Origin: Isoetes taiwanensis
Taxonomy: Eukaryota > Streptophyta > Lycopodiopsida > Isoetales > Isoetaceae
Reading direction: 5' to 3'
Assembly (NCBI GenBank): GCA_021234155.1
Contig: JAJEKV010000052.1
Span: forward strand, 3,342,254-3,406,253
DNA: 64,000 nucleotides
The translations under genes were made by a program, and so were the position numbers. The notes under the pieces are model-generated. The model made no database searches. It was not told where the DNA came from and saw only the letters and a list, made by a program, of their open reading frames with translations. Positions 1 to 10,629 of the stretch are shown here, one piece after another; position 1 is the stretch's first letter; each line of letters opens with the position of its first letter.

Positions 1-831
1 ATGATGAGGATGGGGATGAGGATGAAAAGAATTTGTCCGACATAACGCCAATTTTAGTGGAAGGCAAAGAATACCTATTGCTAAGTGATATACTGAGGAA
101 CCCGTCTTTGTTACGATGAATGTGTGCTAGGGAAGACGAGCTTATCGCAGTACCTTGGCCGAATGGGTAAACTTAGGCCTAGATTTTGAAGAGGATTTGG
201 ACAAAGAGATGTTTGAAGTGTCTAATTATACCGGCAATGCTATAAAGCTTAAAGAAGCCTATGAGATTTGGAGTCTCGATTTGCTCAAGATGAGGCGAAT
301 CTACCAACGGAAGAAGAATTCCAGCGTCTCCGTGCAAAGCTGCCAACAGGATCTACAGGTTTGGCAGGCCCTTCAGTCAATCGCGGCAGCATAAGCCTGG
401 TAGATGAGGATAAATGTGAAGAAGATAAGCTTGAGGGTTCTTATTTGTGGGAAGTAGATTATTTTTCTTGCCGACATGCACGCGGGGAACAGGAAAGATT
501 GAAGGACTCTACATTGTTACGATATATCTCAAGATTCGTTAATGGGGAGATAATCGTCTTCAGCAGAACTTTCAGTCCAAAAGGTGCAGAGTTTGTCTAT
601 TACATCCGTGCATTATGCATGTTCGGGAACCATTCCCAATTGGCATCAAACACTGAAAGGGTGATAGCAATTCGGCGGGATGTTGTGCTACAATATTTTG
701 ACGACCAAGCCGGTCTGCGGGCGAGCAATATGTTAAATTTTTTAGCTGCTGGCTTGACTCACCCAAGGTTGGAAGCTGGGGTCGATAACATGGAAGTCAT
801 TGCCTTGTTGGATCAAGGTGGTGGGGATTGA
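1..831 (+). pseudogene. Remnant of an unidentified protein gene, 3' part
   Basis: Three consecutive plus-strand reading frames carry protein-like sequence: about 3-119 (acidic run DEDGDEDEKN, then ILVEGKEYLLLSDILRNP), about 155-280 (EWVNLGLDFEEDL) and about 268-831 (PTEEEFQRLRAKL, then YLWEVDYFSCRHARGEQE, then ERVIAIRRDVVLQYF), ending in a TGA at 829-831. The frame changes twice, so either the gene is dead or the consensus has indels. The downstream frame has no ATG near its beginning, so it is a continuation, not a new gene. I do not recognise the family. The window starts inside the gene. Confidence 0.45.
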
Positions 832-1114
832 AAGAGCATGAAATTGACGATGAAGCTTGAGAAATTGGAAGTTATATGTTTTCCAACTTGTATCGGGTAA
901 AATTATTTATGTACGATTGTCCTTCCGAAAATTCTAATAAAAATTATTTTATTTGTATTTATTCACATCACTTGAAATACATCGGTCGATTTTCCTGTCA
1001 TATCTAGGTTTTCCCGTCGGTGTGATATCTATCTCAAGAAATGAAATATTATTGGAAAAAACAATTAATTTATGTATTCCTCACGACGCGAGAAGCAACT
1101 CGTGTGACTCATGT

Positions 1115-1123
1115 TATAAATAG
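1115..1123 (+). promoter_or_regulatory. TATA box of small coiled-coil gene copy 1
   Basis: TATAAATAG lies 97 bp upstream of the ATG at 1212. The sequence after it (AGAAGACC) is shared with copy 2, and the same box-to-ATG spacing (93-102 bp) recurs in all four tandem copies. A degenerate palindrome (TCACGACGCG ... CTCGTGTGA) sits just upstream at about 1080-1110. Confidence 0.6.
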
Positions 1124-1211
1124 AAGACCGATGTCCACGCTTGTGACCTCCGTCGCCTTCCGCTATACGCTCATCTTCTACTTCCGGCTTCCACCTTCCA
1201 CCTTACGCTCG

Positions 1212-1600
1212 ATGGCATCATCATCATCTTCCTCTAGCAAGCGACCACGCCAAGATAGCACTCCCCCAGCCCGGTGCCCGTGGACATCACCCTTGCGGTG
1301 GTGATGAAGAGATTCAAGGAGATCCATGATGAAAACAACCGCCTCGTCGCGAGAACAATGAGGCGGTCGGCGATTAGCCTTCACGAGGGCTGCAAGACGC
1401 TGGCGAGACGTTGAGCTCGTGGAAACATTCGCCATGTACCAAGAGGCTTAACGAGCCACGGGGGCGAGGCGGTTGAAACTGCTCACATGATTTCGCGAGG
1501 CCTTAGAAGATATGGAGAAGAAGCTCCGAGCTGCGGAGGAGGATGAGAACGCGACCTTCACGGCTTCAGTGCGGGACATGAAAATCAACTAGAGGATCAT
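1212..1600 (+). pseudogene. Small coiled-coil gene, tandem copy 1 (broken)
   Basis: The ATG at 1212 opens a Ser-rich start followed by KRPRQD, a possible nuclear-localisation patch. The frame then shifts at about 1280; the adjacent frame gives VPVDITLAVVMKRFKEIHDE, which matches ELPSDIVLGVLMKRLKEQDD of copy 4 at 6120. The remainder to about 1600 is charged, coiled-coil-like sequence in mixed frames. A shared 3' untranslated stretch (GAAGATCC.TAGCC.TTGTAT) also occurs after copy 2. No known domain. The role is unknown; a small nuclear coiled-coil protein is inferred only from composition. Confidence 0.55.
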
Positions 1601-1708
1601 GAAGATCCCTAGCCGTTGTATCTATCTATTTTTGCTTCAAAGAAAAGTTTTCTCTATTTTTGCTTCTATCTATCCTCTTGTTCCAATGTATGTTCGTTTT
1701 ATTAAAAT

Positions 1709-1775
1709 ATCACCGCGATGCGAAATGCCTTGCTTGCAATTAGGTAGCAATTAATGGATTTCGCCGTCGTGTGAT
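1709..1775. repeat. ~67-bp palindromic (MITE-like) element, copy 1
   Basis: Arms ATCACCGCGATGCGAAAT and ATTTCGCCGTCGTGTGAT are near reverse complements around a ~30-bp loop containing GCAATTAGGTAGCAAT. The same structure and partly the same loop recur at 2564-2628, with related copies at 3652, 6673 and 6746. Confidence 0.65.
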
Positions 1776-2022
1776 CTCCATGCCGATTCTATTTTGCTTC
1801 AATGAGAAGTTCTATCTTTAGTTATGTATCAGTAAAATTACTTATGTATAGATTGTATCACGAAATTATCAATAAAAATTATCACACGAGCTTTCTCGGA
1901 AGAAAAGACGTTAGAAGAAGTAAAGGTCCTTTTTCCTCACACACGCCGAGAAGTAACGGTCCATTTTCCTGACCCACGACATCCTTTGGCGTCGTGTGAC
2001 TCAAGCTACTACGAAATCCTGT

Positions 2023-2031
2023 TATAAATAG
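2023..2031 (+). promoter_or_regulatory. TATA box of small coiled-coil gene copy 2
   Basis: TATAAATAG followed by AGAAGACC, 102 bp upstream of the ATG at 2125; identical box and flank to copy 1. The 1880-2010 stretch upstream carries palindrome-arm fragments (TCACACGA, GTCGTGTGACTC). Confidence 0.6.
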
Positions 2032-2124
2032 AAGACCTTTATCTTGCCTTCGACCTCGATCCTCTTCATATACGCCTTACGCTCATCTTCTCGCCTTCCG
2101 CCTTCCGCCTTCCGTCTTCTCCTC

Positions 2125-2480
2125 GATGGCATCATCACCCTCCTCCAGCAAAGCGGCCGCGTAGAGCTGCCGTGGACATCACCCTTCTTTGTGGTGATGA
2201 AGAGATTCAAGGAGGTTCACGATTTAAAACGGCCGATCTCGTCGCCCTTAAGATGCAGGCGGTGGACAGGTTAGAATTCCGCGAGGGGCTCTTGCATGGC
2301 GAGACCTTGAGCTCAGCGGCAACATTAACCAGTACCGAGAGGCCAATAGCCATAGGGTCGAGGCAGTTTTAAGCGCACACAATATTTCATGGCTAGAAGA
2401 TATGGAGAAGAAGCTTCGGTGCGGAGGATGAGAACGCAAGCTTGACGGCCGACTCTACGGGATCATGAAGATCCGTAGCC
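2125..2480 (+). pseudogene. Small coiled-coil gene, tandem copy 2 (broken)
   Basis: The ATG at 2125 begins MASSPSSSK as in copy 1 (MASSSSSSSK). The conserved block GTGGTGATGAAGAGATTCAA (VVMKRFK) follows at about 2190. The frame is interrupted by at least one frameshift and stops. Homology runs to the shared 3' stretch near 2480. It is more decayed than copies 3 and 4. Confidence 0.5.
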
Positions 2481-2563
2481 ATTGTATATATATTTTTTGT
2501 TTCAAAGAAAAATTTGCTCTGTTTCTTGCTTCTATCTGTTCTCTTGTTTTGTTTTATTAAAAG

Positions 2564-2628
2564 ATCACACGACGCGAAATGCCATTCTTGCAATTAGGTA
2601 GCAATCAATGGATTTCGCGTCGTATGAT
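2564..2628. repeat. 65-bp palindromic (MITE-like) element, copy 2
   Basis: Arms ATCACACGACGCGAAAT (2564-2580) and ATTTCGCGTCGTATGAT (2612-2628) pair at 16 of 17 positions; the loop is nearly identical to the copy at 1709-1775. Confidence 0.7.
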
Positions 2629-2980
2629 CTCCACAACGTACACCTCGTTGTATGTATAAATTCCTAATTTATTAATGGAAAAGTATATGTAACACAAATA
2701 TCTAGCTAGATTATGTGATAACTTGCAGATAAATGCGAATTTGCATGTGGATGACAACGTCTATTCACATACGTGGCTTGTGGATGACAACGTCATGCCA
2801 AGGACGTGGCATGCGCTGCCACAATAACACTGTCTTTTGTACGGCCTGCATACAGTACGGCTACCATGATGTGAACATAGGCTACCGTTGCCTAATTGCA
2901 TGCTATAATTTTGCCTCGTAGGATTATTACACAACGTTATCGGTACTCGCAACCGTAGACTCCAACGTATCTCTAGTTTC
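2629..2980. other. Intergenic spacer before copy 3
   Basis: No coding signal. It contains a short direct repeat (GTGGATGACAACGTC at about 2746 and 2782) and otherwise unique AT-rich sequence that presumably includes the upstream promoter of coiled-coil copy 3. Confidence 0.4.
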
Positions 2981-2988
2981 TATATAAA
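2981..2988 (+). promoter_or_regulatory. TATA box of small coiled-coil gene copy 3
   Basis: TATATAAA, 98 bp upstream of the ATG at 3079, matching the spacing of the other copies; followed by a pyrimidine-rich leader (CTTCTCCTATCCGCCATCTC). Confidence 0.6.
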
Positions 2989-3078
2989 ACGTCGGAGGCC
3001 TTTGTCTTCTCCTATCCGCCATCTCCTGTTCTACCACATCCGCCCTCAGCCATCTCTCCTGTTCTCCCATCACTTTCA

Positions 3079-3501
3079 ATGGCCTCCAGCTCGGTTCCAT
3101 CCCCGCCGAGATCTTGTCTCAAGTTTTGGTCAAGGAAATGAGAACAGAACATTCGTGCTGGGCGGAGGAATGGATCCGCCTTCTAAAAAAAAAAAAGAAT
3201 GATGAAGACGCCGCCAAGTTCGCGGCAGAGGAAAAGGCCGCCTTCTACAGGGGGAGGTGATTTTAGTGCGCGACAATCGGCCGGGCTGCCTTAGACCATG
3301 AATTGCGGCGCCACGAGATATAACCTCCAAGAGAGGCTTAGGGGCCATAATCGGGCGGGAGAGGCTGCCCGAGCTCAACTCGATGAGCGGGAAGATAAGG
3401 TTGCGGAATATGAGAACGTGGTTGCGGGGCAGGCAATCATGTTGGAGGAGCAGAAAAAAATTATCACTGCCCTCCAGGAAGAGCTTGCCCGGCGATCATA
3501 G
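3079..3501 (+). pseudogene. Small coiled-coil gene, tandem copy 3 (frameshifted)
   Basis: The ATG at 3079 begins MASSS. The frame that matches the family reads GSIPAEILSQVLVKEMRTEH, equivalent to ELPSDIVLGVLMKRLKEQ in copy 4, and continues with an Ala/Lys/Glu-rich segment. The last part, 3298-3501, gives YNLQERLRGHNRAGEAARAQ and ends EEQKKIITALQEELARRS-stop, a clear heptad-type coiled coil. An 11-A run at 3187-3197 and a stop near 3260 separate the pieces, so about two breaks are needed to explain it. It is followed by palindrome copy 3 at 3652. Confidence 0.55.
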
Positions 3502-3651
3502 GCATCGGGCTCCTCCTAGAGGGGCCCGTTTTTTTTTTAATGTTTGTAATGGTTTTATTTCTGAATGGGAAAAGTTTTTGACAAATGTGCCGAATATTAC
3601 GTTTCTTATTTCTAATTTTCAATATCTGTGGTAGAGAGAATGACAAGACAG

Positions 3652-3714
3652 ATCACACGAAGCGAAACCCTTCATAGGGTTTAAAGCTCATGTGCAGATT
3701 TCGCGTGGTGTGAT
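3652..3714. repeat. ~63-bp palindromic (MITE-like) element, copy 3
   Basis: Arms ATCACACGAAGCGAAA and TTTCGCGTGGTGTGAT flank a loop unlike that of copies 1 and 2. It sits about 150 bp downstream of coiled-coil copy 3 and 18 bp before the Helitron A left end. Confidence 0.65.
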
Positions 3715-3731
3715 ATACAATGTAGTTAGAA

Positions 3732-5906
3732 TCTTATATTATAATGTTTTATTGTAAGTGTTGGACCCAGCCCTAAATCGGGCGGCTAGGATTAACCTAA
3801 CCAAATCCGACGGCCCACACTCGATGGACCTTCTATTTTTTTTCTTATCAATGCCGAGCCGTGTGACAGTGCGCCGAATTCAGGATCTGAGCAGAGAGGC
3901 CTGGCTATGGCATCCGAAATAGGGAATCTGGTAAGCTAGCATTCGGTATTCTGTTATAAGCTATCCAATACAATCCAAAGGCTGAGATCGTGGAGCGGCT
4001 CTGACATTCTAAGGGTTGGGCCGAGATGTACCGTCGGTTTCTTCTTCGTTGAAGGGATCGGCGGCAAAGGCACGACCAAGGTTCAGATTATATAAGGTTC
4101 ACATAGTGGAAGCTCGTGAGCCTTTGCACTCTTAGCGTATTCATAAGCTACCCCAGTTTGCGGTTTCTTCCAAATGAACATGAAGCGAGAACAAGGTCTT
4201 TCAGGCCCTAAGAGGCGTTGGTTATATAGTGTATGCGAAAAAGCTTCAACCACCGGACAGAGTGGGACAAATGGAGGTTCTTGCTCACGGTTATCTATCT
4301 TTGTTCATTCCACCAAGCGAGGCAAGTAAATTTAACTTTTACCACGAAAACTACTCATTCCTTGCTATGTAATTCATATATTTTTCTTCTTGCAAAATAA
4401 CAAAAGGCACATTTTTGAAGATGCATTGGTGAACTAAATAAAAATCTGCTTTTCTTATTATACCATAGGGCAATATGCGGGCAACCTAATCACGAGAGAT
4501 TTCAGCACCGGATATAGGAGTAGAATATACATATTTTTTCTAATCTAAATCTTTGCTATAGGACTATCATGCTATACATGTATTCATTTTCCAACACATG
4601 CAAAGCGTGAAAGACGGTTTTGCTCGGGGCCTTTACAATGGAGGCAAGTAGGGATAATGTATATCGAGGTAATATCTGAGGTCTAGCTCTGTGATTTGTG
4701 TGTTGTTGAGAAAATGTTTCTTGGTTGGTTGGTAAGATTTTTATTTTGACGATCAATGTAGATAGAATAGTGTAGAGATACATATTGATATGCAGATTCT
4801 TTTAGAAAGATTTTTTGAGGCATAATAGCACCGATATTCTTCTTGTACTTTATAGATGCTTGGCTTCTATGTAATTCTTTGCTATATGAACTTATGATAC
4901 AACAATTATCCCAGGCTTTTGAGTCAGTAGAATATGTTATGAAAGAGGTAGCTCTATCATAATATTTTAGGTATAAATGGCAGATAATAGAATGGTCTTT
5001 GCAGCTATGATAAGCTAGATATGTTGCATGACTCCCGAAAATGCTCTTTTAAGTAGATAGCAGGCTTCTAGAGGCATGGATATAGTTATTGAAGCTTTGA
5101 ACTATGAGGTTGTTTGCCATGCTAAGTTGGTTTGAGATTTGCTTAACAATACATGGCATACTATTGGATGTCAACAAAAAATCGGGGCTGGAACTAAAGA
5201 TATTGCTATTAAGAGGGTTTTCTCAAGAAATGAACAGGTTTCAATCTATATCTTTGGCATCTAGATTATCCCAAATACACCAAATATGCAGCAGATAAAA
5301 CATGAAGTGATTCATGCGGTTTAATTGAGTTTGAGCAGCTTCTCGAATGCACTTCGAGCTGATGTCCATTTTATATCGTATATAATGATGGGAAAGTGAT
5401 AGGGCCTTCTTTAAGGAACTTATTGTGTTATCTTGTGTTATACCGTGATTGTGTTGTTATATTGTTAGAGATAATGGTTAAATCGAGGTTCGAATCCTCG
5501 GAGCTCCATGTTTCTAGTAAAAATGTTGTTGTGCCAAGCATTAATGGTCTTTTTTATTGATTTTTGAATTTTAAAAAATGTCATGTTGTCACATAGGCTG
5601 CAGGATATACCCAAAACGATCAGATAAATGTCCATTCCTTGGGAGTTGTCTCTACTAGAGCTGATGAGGGGTAGGAAATCAATTCACCCTTGGAGTTGTT
5701 GACGAGACAGGAAAACAATCGATTTTTGAGATGCAGGAGAAGCACTGTTTGGTTGAATGGGTAAAAGGGCAAACTATCTGGTTTGGTTTTGTTTAAGGTA
5801 AATTGTGATGTTTCTATCTGGTGGTTATTTGATGGATTATGATGTGTGTGTTGGTTTTGTTTAAGGTAAATTGTGGTGCCCCAGCAACGCTGGGCACCAT
5901 TACTAG
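3732..5906 (+). mobile_element. Helitron A, non-autonomous (2,175 bp)
   Basis: The 5' end is TCTTATATTATAATG preceded by A (3731). The 3' end is the hairpin GGTGCCCCAGC-AAC-GCTGGGCACC (5876-5897), then a short spacer and CTAG (5903-5906) followed by T. This is the Helitron signature (TC...hairpin...CTRR inserted between A and T), with no terminal inverted repeats and no target duplication. It is the near-identical inverse of Helitron B (11305-13469). No Rep/helicase gene is present, so movement would have to be in trans. The interior has short ORFs shared with B (for example 5104-5298, MRLFAMLSWFEICLTIHGIL) but no recognisable domain. It is inserted between coiled-coil copies 3 and 4. Confidence 0.88.
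5484..5508 (+). other. tRNA 3'-half-like fragment inside Helitron A
   Basis: CGAGGTTCGAATCCTCG is a perfect 5-bp T stem with a canonical TTCGAAT-type loop, including a consensus pol III B box (GGTTCGAATCC). It is followed directly by GAGCTCCA, which looks like the 3' acceptor strand plus discriminator. No matching 5' acceptor, D arm or anticodon arm is visible upstream, so this is a relic and not a functional tRNA. The same fragment is in Helitron B at about 11703-11727 (minus). Confidence 0.45.
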
Positions 5907-6026
5907 TAGTTATTAATGTGTTTCAGCGGACAGTACCATTAATGTGTTCTAGCGGACAACCGACAGAATCCGCTCGACACGTGCGACAGCAGCCGAGTGT
6001 GTTTAATATGTTCAAGCGCTAATATG

Positions 6027-6033
6027 TATAAAT
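6027..6033 (+). promoter_or_regulatory. TATA box of small coiled-coil gene copy 4
   Basis: TATAAAT, 93 bp upstream of the ATG at 6120. Just upstream (5911-6000) lies a short imperfect direct repeat (ATTAATGTGTT.CAGCGGACA, with CAG/TAG variation). Confidence 0.6.
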
Positions 6034-6119
6034 TGAGGTCCTTGCATTGTGCTCCTTCCGCCGGTTAGAGTCTTTGCTCCTCACTTCTATAATCTTAACG
6101 TCCCTCCCATTTGTCATCT

Positions 6120-6590
6120 ATGGCCTCCACATCCTCAACCGGTGATAAGGGAAAACGCAAGAGGATAGAACTCCCTTCTGACATAGTGTTGGGTGTTCTA
6201 ATGAAGAGGTTGAAGGAGCAAGATGATCTTCTAAAGGAAAACGCCGTTACAATTCAGCAGAAAGAAGAAGAGAATGAATTCAACCTTCTCATGCTTCGTA
6301 GCCAGGAGAGGCAAATCAGGCGGTTGAATAGAAGGCTGGACAGGATGACATGCCCCAACAACTGCACTGAAGTGGTTATGACGGCAACGAGGATGCTAAT
6401 TCAGGCAGAATAACACGTTGTGCTATTGGGACAGGAGCGGGACATGTACAAAGAGATGGTGGACAGATTGGAGGAACGTTTGGATAGGGTGATTGCTCGC
6501 TTGAGGGGAAGAGATAAAGACGAAGACGAGGACAGAGCTGATGATGATGATGAAGATAATGAAGAAGAGCTCGCACTGGAGCAACAATGA
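6120..6590 (+). CDS. Small coiled-coil protein with basic N-terminus and acidic tail, tandem copy 4
   Basis: Best-preserved member of the local family. The ATG at 6120 starts MASTSSTGDKGKRKRIELPS: a Ser/Thr-rich start with KGKRKR as a possible nuclear-localisation signal. A long heptad-rich helix follows (VLMKRLKEQDDLLKEN, then LRSQERQIRRLNRRLDRM). That frame ends with TAA at 6411-6413. The next frame continues naturally as ERDMYKEMVDRLEERLDRVI and an Asp/Glu-rich tail ending in TGA at 6588-6590, giving about 156 residues if the single shift near 6405 (at a CAG) is a sequence error. The family is unknown; a nuclear scaffold or DNA-associated protein is only an inference. Two palindromes follow at 6673 and 6746. 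Confidence 0.6.
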
Positions 6591-6672
6591 GTCGTTGTAT
6601 TTTGTTTTTCAATGTAACATCTTTCACAACTTTAATCAAAAGTAACCCTTTTTTATTATTATCTTGTAAAGC

Positions 6673-6736
6673 TTCACACGACGCGAAGCCACATAAATGC
6701 AAGTAATAGCGAACTCCACTGTTCGCGTCGCATGAT
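6673..6736. repeat. ~64-bp palindromic (MITE-like) element, copy 4
   Basis: Arms TTCACACGACGCGAA and TTCGCGTCGCATGA around a loop of about 34 bp; it is immediately followed by a second element 10 bp later. Confidence 0.7.
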
Positions 6737-6745
6737 ACAAATAAG

Positions 6746-6810
6746 ATCACACGACGCGAAGCTACAGTTGTGCAAACAAGGTTGGAGGCAAGTACTTCGC
6801 GTCGTGTGAA
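6746..6810. repeat. ~65-bp palindromic (MITE-like) element, copy 5
   Basis: Arms TCACACGACGCGAAG and CTTCGCGTCGTGTGA are perfect 15-bp reverse complements, the best-preserved of the family. The loop differs from the other copies. It lies between convergent coiled-coil copy 4 (plus) and the decayed minus-strand gene ending near 6822. Confidence 0.75.
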
Positions 6811-6821
6811 CATGCTACACA

Positions 6822-9330
6822 TTACAAGTATACTTTGCCGATTCTTTGTCTCTTAGATCTCCACTGTTGCGATGCTAGTGGGGCCCTAGAATTTTGCCAA
6901 GCAACTTTCCGTTTTCTCTTCAGCATTATGCCAATGGTGTTTACGACTTCTCGGTTGCTAAAAGCGACCTTCTTGTCGTATTTAGCCATCGCCCTTCTAT
7001 AAAACCACTCTGTCATCTGTCTTAGAGGGTTGGTTCCCACATTTCCACCCCCTCTTTGAGTGTTATGATGAAAGGCTATTTTAGCTTGTTTATCGCGACT
7101 TCTCCATGCCTTGTGCACTCCATTAATTGCTAGGCTTCCATACTTCCTAAAAACCAAGGTGCATGAGCCCAAAAGATGTGCAAGTAGTGCGTGACTTCAC
7201 TCTCTCCCCATGCGTCTATGAAAGCTTTAATAAATTTGTTATTCGCTTGCCACGAACATTTCATCATCTTCTCTTGTGAGGTCCATTCTCACGAATGTAT
7301 GGGAACAATTCGGACAATGCATCCCATGCTTTTTTTTCCTCAATGCCGAGCAGGCGCCATCTCATGCGGTCTGCTCCGCATCAACCAGCAATTTTCCAAA
7401 TTCATAGACCTTTTCTCCCATCGGTTTTCGTTGAGCCTCTCTATGATTCTTTATGAAGCGTCGAGCTTTCACCCCTCAATTGACACCTTTACGAGGCACA
7501 CTTGTTCTTCTTGCCCGTTTCTCATTGAGCTCTAATCTTACATTGCCACCATGCAAACACGCTTACGATAGAACATGTTAAACTCTACGAATTCCTTCCT
7601 CTCTTCTCTTCTTGTGCGAAATGTTCCACACTAATCTGCAGCTCAAAAATATCATCTTGTCGATGATTCTCACAAAGCCGTGCAAAGTGCAGATATGAAC
7701 CCTCTCTAATGGAATGGGGAAAATGCCATGGAACTTGGGATCTTCTTCTCCTCTATTAGGAGCATTTGCTTGGTTAAGGGACAAGGTTGAAACAGATCTT
7801 CCCAAGATTACTTGACTTCCTTGCATGATTGCAGTACAGACAACTTTTGCATGTTCCTTGTCCTCCTCCACTTATGTTGTACATTGCTTTCTCAATTTTT
7901 AAATCAGACGCCAAGTGAAAAATTACTTTGTAAGATCCATAGTGATCTACTTGCAATTTTTTCCCCTCCCTCGAATCTAGATATTAGACTTCGAGGATGT
8001 CGGGTTTGATTGAACACCCATTTCAATACCTCGTGGGTTTCTTTTTCGAACTTTAAAGAGACCTAACTACCGGTGTCATCTTGATTGACATGAGAACCAT
8101 TTTTCCAAGACGCTTCTTCTCCTCGTCCGTTACCTCTACATCTTTTTATTATTCTTGTTGCTCTTTGATTTAGCATGTGCAATTGCATTCTCAATTGCTC
8201 TATTCATGATGACAACGGATACCCTCTCATACTTCTCAAACTTGGTCAGTTTCATCCAATTTTATGCAAACTTCAATCTCACCATTAGTTTCTCGTGAGC
8301 TGTTAAGTCATAATATTTGACAAGGAATTGTAAGAGAGTAACCCGGTCAACCCAAAGATTATTGCGTTCATTCATTCCAACTATATCACAACAATCCTTG
8401 CCATTCTTATCTTTTTATGGCTATGGCGGGACCAGCACATTCAACGTGGTGCATCTCTCCTAATATGGCATACACCATCTTGTTGTCCTAGTAACCCTTG
8501 TATTCTCGACAATTTGTGGACGTGGAGCGAATACTTTTTTTGTGCCCATTCTTTTCAACGCTTCGTGGAATGGCTTGAATAGAGAACGGTAACCAAGCCT
8601 ACCGATGCCTACATCATCACAAACAGTCACGTACATCCGTCCGCTTCTAACTTCTTGTAGATCTCCCCTAGTACCATTTCCAATACCATCTTCTTGAGAG
8701 GAGAGTTGTAGGGCTGACAAATCATGTCCACTATCTCCCTCGTTTCGTCGCTAGGTTCTTCACTACGTAACCAAGATTGCTTCTAGTTTTCCCCGGATCT
8801 TAACCGACCTTTGCTAGTGTTGTAAACGGACCTTGTGGCCGCGTGACCACAACGTCTGAATGCACCTGATCCAAACTTCGGTTCCTCTATCGGTCGATAA
8901 TGCTTCTTCCTTTCTCTTAAGCCAAGGGGTGTTTTCTTCAAATTCTTTAACCTACATTGAAGCCCAAAGTTTGCTCTTTTCGAGCTCTTGGATCTTTTCT
9001 TGCAGCTGCCCTATCACCAATTGGACTTGTCCGCCATTATCTCAAAGAAGTTTCCCTCCCAAGCCGTCATTCCTTTCCTTCATCACGATTGGAGTAATGA
9101 AGCGAGAGAAAAAAGAGCTGCTGGTTTAAGTTATAATTCTCTTGTGACAATCGAAGCGGCTCATCTCAAGGAAGCGTATTCGATTCGAATGCCTTCATCC
9201 TCTCTCAATCTCTCACAATATCCCAAGAGGCCGAGTTACCGTCACCACAAAATCGGACTAAACTTGAAACGTCCCGAAATGACGGTTTCTTGCCACTCAA
9301 AGGAATGGATATAAACTGCCATCCGCCCAG
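6822..9330 (-). pseudogene. Decayed minus-strand gene, transposon-type uncharacterised protein
   Basis: Several minus-strand segments read as one gene broken by many stops and shifts. From the 5' side: about 8720-8460 (LGYRSLFKPFHEALKRMGTK, then QIVENT); about 7871-7578 (FPIPLERVHICTLHGFVRII); and about 7200-6822 (EVTHYLHIFWAHAPWFL, KYGSLAINGVHKAWRSRDKQ, NPLRQMTEWFYRR). The blocks 'H.CTLH..VRI.EK' and 'VT.YLH....H.P.F' followed by a helical 'GVHKAWRS..KQAK' region resemble a family of uncharacterised, transposon-associated proteins I have seen in plant and animal genomes; I cannot name it reliably. Its product is presumably nuclear if it is a transposase. No intact frame exceeds about 120 codons. 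Confidence 0.5.
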
Positions 9331-10620
9331 ATGTCGACACTTTTTGAGCCTGCAAGACACAACATGTCGAGGTCTAAGTTCTTATTTTTTAGACCTCCTT
9401 TTTTGCGATTGAAGACTGGAGCATATTCCTGAGTCAGTTGGATCCTTATCCACACATCATTTGGAGCTTCCATACCGCGTGGATCGCACGGCGCGAAATG
9501 AATGTGTACAATTTGTATGCCCCAAACACAATTAAGCCGTTTGAGGCTCAGTCCGTACTAACTTCGTTTTTGAAATTTGCAACGTGCATATGGAAATCGA
9601 AAAGTCCATTCTCCTACAATCCATGCTTTTATACATTAAGCAAATTCAAATTTCGAATTGTGGGGGCGGGAAGCCTGTATTAGGATGAAGTGAAGATCGG
9701 TTAAGGCGCAGCCGCAGTGCCTCGAAATGAAAGTCTGATCTGATACAAAGCTTCAACCTACACATTCAAATTTTGAAATGTAGAAGGCGGTGACGCGCAC
9801 GCTTACCAAGAGACACCGTCATGAGTTGCCGGTATGCTATAATGCAAGTGGCATTTTAGAAGCGCCACGTGTTGCATCAGTCCGTCTGACAACCAACAGA
9901 ATTAAATACATACAAGTAGCAAAAAATCTCACAGAACATTGTTTGCAGTTGAAAATACTTTGTTTACAGTTAACAGGTTTCAAACAGTACAGGCATTCTT
10001 TGAAAGATTATTTAATTATATGGTGAAGGAGGAATGTTGGAGTTCACCATATAATTGTGGCTCACTGAGATCATGTTAACCTAACTCAACAGTGACAGTG
10101 CCCTGTGTAAATACAAACATCTACCCTAATGGTTTATATGAACCTAAAGGGCATGTTTATAGTGTAACATTTAAGGTTAAACGACCATTGGTTTTACATG
10201 GTTAATGGTTGGCTTCACAATTTCGAGCCAACCGAACATTCAAAAAAGCAGGATTTACAGGTGGCCCGGATTCTCTGGCATAACCGTCGAAGCTATGAGT
10301 TTTAATGAACGGTGCAGCTGGGGGACAACTACACAAGCAGAATGGAGTATTCGGCAGTGCATTGATCGATCTAATTCATCCATTGGCTCGATCTGAAGAC
10401 CATCGAAATTGCTACAGTATATGTTTTGAATCCAAATGAATAGTGTCCCTATTTGAATATTTGACCATTGTCATTATTATGTTTGATAAAACAATTCTTG
10501 AAGGTGTTTATTTATCAATTGAGTTATTGAATTGATTGAAGGTTTTGTTCTCTAGTAAAGTTGTTGTGCTAGAGTATTGTTGTGGATTTAGAATAATTGC
10601 ATAAATTGTTCTCTAGATAA
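9331..10620. other. Stretch without recognisable genes
   Basis: AT-rich sequence with short random ORFs. I see no domain, repeat array or transposon end. The GCCCAAC...GTTGGGC hairpin at about 10642 is discussed with Helitron C. Confidence 0.4.
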
Positions 10621-10629
10621 GGCTTGATT

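Noticed and set aside
6376-6822. 148-codon minus-strand ORF over coiled-coil copy 4
   Set aside because: Shadow of the acidic, repeat-rich tail of the plus-strand gene and of the two palindromes.
10034-10410. TGTTGGAG... start as a possible solo LTR
   Set aside because: No matching CA end, no second copy and no target duplication seen; no LTR-element genes anywhere in the window.
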